Assembly: GCA_002730365.1 (NCBI GenBank) | Contig: PBZZ01000002.1 | Location: forward strand, 15,667-28,578 | Length of the DNA stretch: 12,912 nt | Reading direction: 5' to 3' | From: Deltaproteobacteria bacterium | Lineage (GTDB): Bacteria; SAR324; NAC60-12 | Part shown: piece after piece, positions 1-5,564 of the stretch | Position numbering within the stretch: position 1 is the first letter of the stretch | Layout of the letters: each line of letters starts with the position of its first letter | Notes under the pieces: generated by a model | What the model was told of the DNA's origin: nothing | Database searches by the model: none | What the model saw: only the letters and a program-made list of their open reading frames with translations | Position numbers and translations under genes: made by a program

Positions 1-866
1 GAGAATCCATGATTCTTCGGATTACCAAGGGCATCCACTGTGAACGCTGTGGCGGTTTGTCCATTTCTTATTATCTGTGAGATTGCAAATTCATCAGAGA
101 TCGGACCAACGATTCTGTTCTCTTCTACTCTGACCTGTAACTGGTCTTGTGCGACAACTCCAGAAGAGTCAGGAATTGTAGCGTATGCTTTAGAAATCTT
201 TTGATAGTATGCTTCTAAGTCTGTTATGTTAGCAAACTCAAAACATGTTAGTTTATGATGTGAGAAGTTTGGAGCAATCGTACTTATGTCGTCAGATCTG
301 TAATAGACTCCATTATTGTCTCCGTCAAAAAAGGATTGCTGCCAGAAATAGCATCCACCTGTGAGTTTAAAAATCGCAGCAGTAACAGGCTCGTTAGTAG
401 CAGTAATACCGAGAGAACCCTGAACCGTGGGATAAGGGACGTATTTTGGAATGATTTTGGTTCTACGTAAGTCCGAACCAATAACAGAGACACCACGAGG
501 AGCAATAATACCACCAGCAGCTGCATTAAATTTATAAAGAACATTACTCGAACTGGTTAGATCAAAGTTTGTGTTAGAGTCAAAAGGTTGTATATCATTA
601 TAATCTGCTACACCTGGTCTATTGTCAATAACATAGTCTGACGGATACAGGTATATACTGAATGCGTCAAATTCGTCATTACTAAGACCAACTCTGTATG
701 AAAATCTAGCAACTTCTAGAAAAGCACGTTGCAACGTCTTAAATGGACGTAACGCTGAGTTACCTCTGTTATCGTAAGCATCGGATGCATCAAAGTCATC
801 GGGGTTGACGTATATAATACGACCAGTCCTCGATGTGATGATATTCTTTAGACGGGTTAGTGCCAT
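1..866 (-). CDS. Large cyanophage virion structural protein, N-terminal part (runs off the window)
   Basis: The reading frame opens at ATG 866-864 and stays open to base 1, giving about 288 residues; the C-terminus lies outside the window. The protein begins MALTRLKNIITSRTGRIIYV, followed by NPDDFDASDAYDNRGNS and RPFKTLQRA, then an LYPSDYVIDNRPG segment. I recognise this N-terminus as that of a large structural protein widespread in cyanomyoviruses. The pattern of a PFKTLQRA helix, then a YPSDY strand, then GGIIAPRGVSVIGSDLRRTKI near residues 118-138 resembles the start of a right-handed beta-helix (pectate-lyase-like fibre). I infer a fibre or host-contact role; the exact position in the virion is unknown. 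A Shine-Dalgarno AAGGA lies at 880-876. The 27-base gap to the upstream gene carries a late-promoter-like box. This frame is unambiguous because the start, ribosome site and family-like N-terminus agree. Confidence 0.88.
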   Translation of the reverse strand, partial: MALTRLKNIITSRTGRIIYVNPDDFDASDAYDNRGNSALRPFKTLQRAFLEVARFSYRVGLSNDEFDAFSIYLYPSDYVIDNRPGVADYNDIQPFDSNTNFDLTSSSNVLYKFNAAAGGIIAPRGVSVIGSDLRRTKIIPKYVPYPTVQGSLGITATNEPVTAAIFKLTGGCYFWQQSFFDGDNNGVYYRSDDISTIAPNFSHHKLTCFEFANITDLEAYYQKISKAYATIPDSSGVVAQDQLQVRVEENRIVGPISDEFAISQIIRNGQTATAFTVDALGNPKNHGF

Positions 867-886
867 TTAATCTGTTCCTTCAGAGG

Positions 887-894
887 TATTTATT
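887..894 (-). promoter_or_regulatory. Possible late promoter box AATAAATA
   Basis: On the minus strand the sequence reads AATAAATA, one base from the T4 late -10 box TATAAATA and matching the looser NATAAATA form proposed for cyanomyoviruses. It overlaps the TAA stop of the upstream structural gene (896-894) and ends 20 bases before the ATG at 866. A start site about six bases downstream would leave a leader of only about 15 bases, just holding the AAGGA ribosome site. Plausible but AT-rich by chance is possible. Confidence 0.42.
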
Positions 895-3080
895 TACGTA
901 GTTGACTTCGTATTAAGGACTTGGACGTAATCCTCAGACGCTGACTCAAATCCAGTTACATTGTAAGAAATATCAGCAGCTGAAGAATAAACTATGATGT
1001 TTTGACCAGGACCAACTACTAGTCCAGTTATTCTCTCAGCAGTATTTGCTGCTAGAGCATCATCATATGCAATGTAATCCTCTGCATTAACAAACGTAGT
1101 TGCTGTTGCCCCTACTGCATTACCAGTACCAATACTAGCAACGTTAAATGTTAGGTTGGGAGCACCGCCACCACCTAAGTTTGCATCAGTAACAGTAACT
1201 GTGTCTGCTGCTTGGTAGTCTTTACCACCATTCACGAGTGTTACAGTCGCTGCACCTGTAGATGCTGCTACTGAAATATTAACTTTTAGACCAGAACCAT
1301 TACCACCTGTAGGTAATAGACCGTTATAAGTTCCTTCAGTTCTTGATGCATTGGCAGCACCAATTGTATCAAGTGTTTTACCTTTACCAGATACAATTTC
1401 ACTAGCAGTTCTATTGGCATCAAGTAGTGTTGGAGTATCGTAAATGATATCCCCTACAGCAAATGCTGCACTAGCACCGTCTAAGGAAATCTTAACTAAG
1501 TTGTTTGTTGCATCAAAGTCATGAACGAATCCCCACTTACCAACTGTAACTCCACTTGCCTGTATAGTATAAGTAGTGCCACCCAATGTAAATTGGTCAG
1601 CAGCAGCGAACGCTTCACCACTAATTTTATATATGAATATCTCTTCATAAACAGGAGATAATGCAACACTCATTGTCCAACCAAATCCTGAGTTACTATC
1701 AGCAGTGTTTGCTACTGCAGGTTCAGCATAAGATGCTAGTGATAATGGAGTATTATCAGTAATTAAAATTTGTAAATAAGATCCTGCTTGTCCTGGTGTT
1801 CCTACCTTAGTGACATCAGTTGTATATTCAGTACCAGTTAGTGACTGTGTACCATCCTCAGCTTCAGATAATCTGAATGGATGACCAGTGTTACTACTAT
1901 CTGATTGATCGAACTTATAAGTACGCTCATTATTAAGTGTCTGGTTTAGATATAATGAGTAGGTTCCACCCGCAGTAGTTTCTGAGATAATAAATCTATC
2001 TTGGTTTGGTATGTTACCTGCACCCTGTGAATAGTTCAGAGGAGCAGTAAATCCTGAAGTACCACCTGTAATTGTCTCACCTTCAGTCCAGAAGTTAAGA
2101 TGATAGTCACCTGCATCAGTCATTGCTGTAACTGTAGCACCATCATTATGGTTGATAGCAGAAGTACCATACTGTCCACGAACAACTGTTAAGTCATTAC
2201 CTGCAACTGCAGTGACGTTTAAAACTTCATTACCAATGAATACGTAACCACCTTCTAGGAATCCAGTAGCATCAGCAAGTGTCAGGGTTGTGTCACCTGC
2301 AGCAAACGTACCGCCTTCGTTGATTGTGGATGTAGTAGCAGAGTCAATAAAGCATTTTGCAAATGCTCCGAATGGAATTGCTGACGCTGTTGTACCATAT
2401 ACACCTCTAGTTACAGTCAGTTGGTTATTTGTAGTATTGATACCAGAAGCATCAATAGAAATAATCTCAGTACCTGTAGTTGCTGCCTGTGTTGATAGCA
2501 TCAATCTAGCATTATCTGCTAAACCTGTGTTTCTAGAGACATTAACTGTTGTAGAACCACTTGCTACGTCAGGACCAGTAGCATAAAATGTTCCTGTATC
2601 TGTATCGATGTTACGAAGTGTAGAAGTTAGAGCAGAAGTACCACCAGTTAACGGTTCACCTACTGCAGGGATTCCAGTTAGGTTAGCGTTATCTACTGTA
2701 GTAGAATAGTTCTTCTCAACTTTTACATATCTTGTTAATACTGTTGTATCCTTATATACATCTAACAGTTTAGCAACTGAACCATTAGTTGTTGCTATGT
2801 CTGCACCTGGTATAGCACCGTTAAACGCAATACCTGGCGTAATCTTTAACTTGTATGATGATATTGGATTACCTTTAGCAAATTGTAATGCTGTTGTCTC
2901 ATCTCCATCTACTTGCAATATCTGGTCATAATCACGCAATGCTGCACGATAAGTTAGAGCACCGCTACTTTGATTGGTTGCGGTCATAACTGTGGACGCT
3001 GTATTATCAATATTGCATCGATAAAGTGAGGTACTTGTTGTAGCCCCTGGTTTAACTGCGGCTAATCTACCTGCTGTCAT
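894..3080 (-). CDS. Virion structural protein with fibre-type repeats and a cupredoxin-like segment
   Basis: This 728-residue protein starts at ATG 3080, three bases after the stop of the preceding structural gene, so the two are probably co-translated. Residues about 173-240 and 259-317 are two copies of a repeat ending in LTVTRGVYGTTA and LTVVRGQYGTSA. Residues about 373-471 carry YKFDQSDSSNTGHPFRLS, then TTDVTKVGTPGQAGSY. That arrangement resembles the cupredoxin-like segment seen in many marine phage structural proteins, but the usual C-x-x-H-x-x-M-like end is missing here. Residues 593-648 form a Gly-rich unit with VTLVNGGKDYQAADTVTV, another motif common in these phages. No catalytic site or signal peptide is seen. 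I infer a tail-fibre or baseplate-associated decoration protein. The family is recognisable; the exact structural role is not. Confidence 0.85.
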   Translation of the reverse strand: MTAGRLAAVKPGATTSTSLYRCNIDNTASTVMTATNQSSGALTYRAALRDYDQILQVDGDETTALQFAKGNPISSYKLKITPGIAFNGAIPGADIATTNGSVAKLLDVYKDTTVLTRYVKVEKNYSTTVDNANLTGIPAVGEPLTGGTSALTSTLRNIDTDTGTFYATGPDVASGSTTVNVSRNTGLADNARLMLSTQAATTGTEIISIDASGINTTNNQLTVTRGVYGTTASAIPFGAFAKCFIDSATTSTINEGGTFAAGDTTLTLADATGFLEGGYVFIGNEVLNVTAVAGNDLTVVRGQYGTSAINHNDGATVTAMTDAGDYHLNFWTEGETITGGTSGFTAPLNYSQGAGNIPNQDRFIISETTAGGTYSLYLNQTLNNERTYKFDQSDSSNTGHPFRLSEAEDGTQSLTGTEYTTDVTKVGTPGQAGSYLQILITDNTPLSLASYAEPAVANTADSNSGFGWTMSVALSPVYEEIFIYKISGEAFAAADQFTLGGTTYTIQASGVTVGKWGFVHDFDATNNLVKISLDGASAAFAVGDIIYDTPTLLDANRTASEIVSGKGKTLDTIGAANASRTEGTYNGLLPTGGNGSGLKVNISVAASTGAATVTLVNGGKDYQAADTVTVTDANLGGGGAPNLTFNVASIGTGNAVGATATTFVNAEDYIAYDDALAANTAERITGLVVGPGQNIIVYSSAADISYNVTGFESASEDYVQVLNTKSTT

Positions 3081-3083
3081 TTC

Positions 3084-4418
3084 TTACCACCCTGCTTGGA
3101 AAAAAGATTGTAAACGGAGTCTGCCTCCGAACGTTGGTGCAGATAAAGGACCACCAAAGCTAACACCCACCGCTTCGATGTTGTTAGTAGATAGTAGCGT
3201 AGCATCTGCGGCTGGAAACTGAATATTAACACCAGTGGTGATGTTAGTGGCATCAATAGTAATGAAACCGTTAACATTCTCTGGGTTGTTAATCCTCATT
3301 GTCTCCATCGTTTTGTTAGAAATGGTTTGTGTTGCCTTTTCTGCTACAAAAACGTTGGAATCAGTACCATTATTTAGAGGTTCTGCTAGTGACCCCTCTG
3401 GAACTGTCCATTGTAAGTTACTATTGGAATTGAGGTTTGTAAGATTAAATGTAATCTTCTTAGTAGCATCTGCACTATCCTCAAATATCGCACCTTTATA
3501 GACTTTGTTAGTCAATGTCTGTGTTGATGCTTCACCAACGACCTTAACATTAAGGTCTGGCCATGTAACTGTCCTATTCTGTGTAATAACACTAGAATCG
3601 AAGATAACATACTTGGTAGGATTATTCTCATCTGTAGATGGAGTCGTAGAGAACGTGGGGTTAACCATGTTCTTGTTCTTCACATCTTGCTGAGTAATAT
3701 CATCAAGTAATGTAGATTGAGTTATCGTAGTACCATAGTCAGGTAAACGATAAATGTGTTGACCTGGTGCATCCCATGCGTCAGTCTCAAACTTGGCAAT
3801 CTTAGATACATCAGTAGAACCAGTGATCGCTAAGTCATTATCTTTAATAATGATCGACTTGTTAGTCAAAGTTTGGAACGTATCTGCAGCAACTATAGTC
3901 GCTGAAGTGTTGGAACCTACACTTGGAAAGTCAAATCGTCTTACACCACCTGCAGTAGAAACTGTATCTACGTTAAACACAACTTTCTTTGCAGGGTTCT
4001 GATCACCCTCAAAGAAGACGTTAGAGTCTGTAAACTGTGCTGTACCGTTAACAGTAAAATATCCACTACCCTGAGGTACTATTTCTACGTTTGCGTTAGC
4101 GGATGCTGTATCAACTGCACGTACTTGTAAAGTTGATGATCCATCTTGGTTTGCATTTCGCTGATTATACAACGATGCAGTACCAAATGTTAACCCAATT
4201 TCATTAACTGCACTCTGGTAAATTCCTGTGTCCCTGTCCAAGTCAAAAGCCAGTCCTGGAGCGGCTTGTGACCCCGCAGAAACTGACCTAAAAAGTTGAT
4301 TAACTTTCGATTTTCGATTTGGTATTAGTGGATCCGAAATGACAATAGGAAGCACTGCTTCTCCTGTCACCAGTGCATCAGCAATAGTATCAAGTTGTGA
4401 TATTCTCTTAGTTGCCAC
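3084..4418 (-). CDS. Tail-fibre-like structural protein with QTLTNK repeats
   Basis: The protein has 444 residues and starts with GTG at 4418; no in-frame ATG exists between this codon and the in-frame stop at 4451-4449. The N-terminus ATKRISQLDTIADALVTGEA with LPIVISD is typical of cyanophage fibre-like proteins. Residues 56-67 read LAFDLDRDTGIY. The middle is built from degenerate units of about 55-65 residues that end in QTLTNK (182-187), QDVKNK (244-249), QTLTNK (300-305) and QTISNK (364-369), each preceded by a K-x-(V/I)-x-F beta segment and a Pro-rich turn. The C-terminus GGRLRLQSFFQAGW is compact and conserved-looking. I infer a trimeric fibre shaft or receptor-contact protein. A late promoter box lies just upstream, inside the preceding gene, suggesting independent late expression. 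There is no good ribosome site at a normal distance from the GTG. Confidence 0.85.
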   Translation of the reverse strand: MATKRISQLDTIADALVTGEAVLPIVISDPLIPNRKSKVNQLFRSVSAGSQAAPGLAFDLDRDTGIYQSAVNEIGLTFGTASLYNQRNANQDGSSTLQVRAVDTASANANVEIVPQGSGYFTVNGTAQFTDSNVFFEGDQNPAKKVVFNVDTVSTAGGVRRFDFPSVGSNTSATIVAADTFQTLTNKSIIIKDNDLAITGSTDVSKIAKFETDAWDAPGQHIYRLPDYGTTITQSTLLDDITQQDVKNKNMVNPTFSTTPSTDENNPTKYVIFDSSVITQNRTVTWPDLNVKVVGEASTQTLTNKVYKGAIFEDSADATKKITFNLTNLNSNSNLQWTVPEGSLAEPLNNGTDSNVFVAEKATQTISNKTMETMRINNPENVNGFITIDATNITTGVNIQFPAADATLLSTNNIEAVGVSFGGPLSAPTFGGRLRLQSFFQAGW

Positions 4419-4425
4419 TATACAT

Positions 4426-4680
4426 CTATATTGGTTCTTCCAAGTTATTTATACGTTCAGCAGACCGTCCTCCCATCAAGAGGTCTCGAAGTCTTTTTGA
4501 CTTCTCTAATTGCTCTTGATGATACTTAATCCAAGTATCTAATTCAGTTATAATATCCTCATATGCACTAACAGCATTGGTTTCACTTTCCAAATAATCT
4601 CCTATAACATCACTTAACTTATTCAGTCTTTTGTGATCCTGTTCTGGAATATCATATTTTTCTGTGTGTGGTCCGCTCAT
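4426..4680 (-). CDS. Small helical protein of unknown function (84 aa)
   Basis: The ATG at 4680 overlaps the TGA of the upstream gene in an ATGA junction, which supports translational coupling and this start. The 84-residue protein is charged and looks almost wholly helical. From about residue 15 to 70 it has heptad-like spacing of hydrophobic residues (LNKLSDVIGDYL, then IITELDTWI, then LEKSKRLRDLL), so a coiled coil is likely. There is no membrane segment, metal site or catalytic motif that I can see. Its last 30 bases contain the late promoter box of the next structural gene, so this 3' end serves two purposes. I do not recognise a family. Its place in a coupled cassette between spike and fibre genes would fit a small virion component, chaperone or regulator, but the sequence does not decide between them. 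Confidence 0.75.
   Translation of the reverse strand: MSGPHTEKYDIPEQDHKRLNKLSDVIGDYLESETNAVSAYEDIITELDTWIKYHQEQLEKSKRLRDLLMGGRSAERINNLEEPI
4446..4453 (-). promoter_or_regulatory. Late promoter box TATAAATA upstream of the fibre gene
   Basis: The minus strand reads TATAAATA, identical to the T4 late -10 element used by the gp55-type late sigma factor, and T4-like cyanophages are expected to use it. It lies within the 3' coding end of the 84-aa gene. The element ends 28 bases before the GTG of the 444-aa fibre-like gene, so the predicted leader is about 22 bases. No -35 element is expected for this promoter class. Confidence 0.68.
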
Positions 4681-4916
4681 AGGTCTTTAGTCTTCTTAAA
4701 AAATTCTGATAACGAAGATTGGTTTGCCATTTCATCAGGTGGTTCTGGGTCTTTATACCCCTTAATCCTTTTCCAGTCGTTTCTCATGGCACCAACTAAC
4801 CATGCCTGTGACAGACCTTTAGGACCATGCTCTAGTAACTCAATCTGACGTTTAGTCAGACGGTGACTACACAGGTCTATGTATTCATTTCTCCAATTAC
4901 TGTCATCGTAGTCCAT
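4677..4916 (-). CDS. Small protein of unknown function (79 aa)
   Basis: I place the start at ATG 4916 because a strong GAGGAG ribosome site stands directly upstream at the right spacing. The longer version from the TTG at 4943 has no such support and would overlap the upstream gene more. The 79 residues begin MDYDDSNWRNEYIDLCSHRL, followed by TKRQIELLEHGPKGLSQAWL and a basic-aromatic stretch MRNDWKRIKGYKDPEPP. The first two thirds look helical, and TKRQIELLEHG has the look of a helix-turn-helix-like segment, but it is too short to claim a DNA-binding fold. The tail is Lys-rich (FFKKTKDL). The ribosome site is embedded in the last two codons (GAG GAG) of the upstream 57-aa gene, and the stop overlaps the next start as ATGA. 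The family is not recognised; the position suggests a late, coupled function. Confidence 0.75.
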   Translation of the reverse strand: MDYDDSNWRNEYIDLCSHRLTKRQIELLEHGPKGLSQAWLVGAMRNDWKRIKGYKDPEPPDEMANQSSLSEFFKKTKDL

Positions 4917-4918
4917 AG

Positions 4919-5092
4919 TTACTCCTCTATATCGAAAAACCAATTGATTGATCTTATGTAATCAAATGTACAAGACAAGTCAAAGTCACAGTTAGTATTA
5001 TACTTACGGTCACATAGAAAGTTTCTCAACTGCTCTACGCTCGTGAAAGTACCTTGGTGCCTTTCTTTGTCATCATACAAGTGATACTTCAT
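4919..5092 (-). CDS. Short unrecognised protein (57 aa) filling the gap
   Basis: A 57-residue frame runs from ATG 5092 to TAA 4921-4919. The ATG overlaps the TGA of the Phd-like gene (ATGA), and the stop falls two bases before the ATG of the next gene, so it exactly fills what would otherwise be a 170-base hole in a gap-free operon. The protein starts MKYHLYDDKERHQGTFTSVE and ends INWFFDIEE. It has a pattern of hydrophobic residues expected of a small globular alpha/beta protein, with three cysteines (about residues 27, 35 and 41). The GTFTSVEQLRNFL segment looks like a strand followed by a helix. No known family is evident. It does not carry the Fic/Doc HxFx(D/N)xN(K/R)R motif or look like a RelE/YoeB toxin, so I do not call it the partner of the neighbouring antitoxin-like protein. 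Confidence 0.72.
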   Translation of the reverse strand: MKYHLYDDKERHQGTFTSVEQLRNFLCDRKYNTNCDFDLSCTFDYIRSINWFFDIEE

Positions 5093-5358
5093 TCCTTTAG
5101 TTCTTGTTGCATTTCGCTTAGTGATTCCTCAACAAATTGTTTGACCCCAACGGGATCTGCTTTCCAATCACTAGGCATGGGTATATCAGGTGTTACTTCC
5201 TGTTCATACTTGTTAGTAAACTCAGGAACTTCTGCCATTATGATAGATGGCTTACCTTCCTGTAGAATCTTTATTGTATGCCCTCTTTCCAATAATGTCA
5301 AGAGGAACCCAAGGTTATTGCTAACCTCATCGGGTGATACTTCTATTAAGTTGTTCAT
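5089..5358 (-). CDS. Phd/YefM antitoxin-like small protein (orphan)
   Basis: The 89-residue protein starts at ATG 5358, overlapping the upstream TAA as TAATG, and ends in an ATGA overlap with the next gene. Residues 5-42 follow the Phd/YefM pattern: a short strand (IEVSP), a helix with NNLGFLLTLLERGHTI, a strand, the turn EGKPSIIM and a final strand ending at VPEF. In the family the matching positions are the 'NL..LL..v..G..v.I...GkP.avl' core of the DNA-binding N-terminal fold. The C-terminal half (residues 50-89) is acidic and probably disordered or helical, the usual layout for a toxin-neutralising tail. No Doc, YoeB, RelE or VapC-like toxin lies next to it. It may be an orphan antitoxin acting on a host toxin, a transcriptional regulator, or only a fold relative. 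The resemblance is clear but was judged by eye. Confidence 0.62.
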   Translation of the reverse strand: MNNLIEVSPDEVSNNLGFLLTLLERGHTIKILQEGKPSIIMAEVPEFTNKYEQEVTPDIPMPSDWKADPVGVKQFVEESLSEMQQELKE

Positions 5359-5564
5359 TAGAATACAAAAGTCAGTTCATCAGGTTCTAAAAAGTCCTGT
5401 AATAAGTTAACCATATCAGAATAGGATTCCATCCCTTTTTCATCAAAGTCATATCGGTACTCTTCAGTATACCCCTCTTCATCCCTAATGACTATACGTC
5501 TTGTAGAGATATGAATAAAGGCATGTTCGATGTACTCGACCAGATGTTCCATTAAGTCATCCAT
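5358..5564 (-). CDS. Small acidic protein of unknown function (68 aa)
   Basis: The ATG at 5564 shares a base with the TAA of the gp5-like gene (TAATG), and the stop shares a base with the next start, so it is translationally coupled on both sides; no separate ribosome site is visible. The protein is strongly acidic. It shows an N-terminal helix (LMEHLVEYIEHAF), a beta pair (HISTRRIVIRDEEGYTEEYRYDF), then a helix with MESYSDMVNLLQDFLE and a short C-terminal strand ELTFVF. This small helix-beta-beta-helix layout suggests a folded domain rather than a spurious frame. I recognise no family. Its position directly behind the spike gene suggests late expression, possibly as an assembly factor, but there is no direct sign of that. 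Confidence 0.72.
   Translation of the reverse strand: MDDLMEHLVEYIEHAFIHISTRRIVIRDEEGYTEEYRYDFDEKGMESYSDMVNLLQDFLEPDELTFVF

Noticed and set aside
284..544. Leu-rich 86-residue minus-strand frame resembling a membrane protein
   Set aside because: It lies in another frame inside the large MALTRLKNI-type structural gene, whose frame is supported by start, ribosome site and family-like sequence. The Leu-rich look is an effect of the frame shift.
4677..4943. TTG start at 4943 giving an 88-aa version of the 79-aa gene
   Set aside because: The ATG at 4916 has GAGGAG at the right spacing, while the TTG has none and would overlap the 57-aa gene.
4919..5564. A complete toxin-antitoxin pair around the Phd-like gene
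   Set aside because: Neither the 68-aa nor the 57-aa neighbour shows Doc, YoeB/RelE or VapC motifs, and the whole set is embedded in a coupled late operon; only an orphan antitoxin-like protein can be supported.
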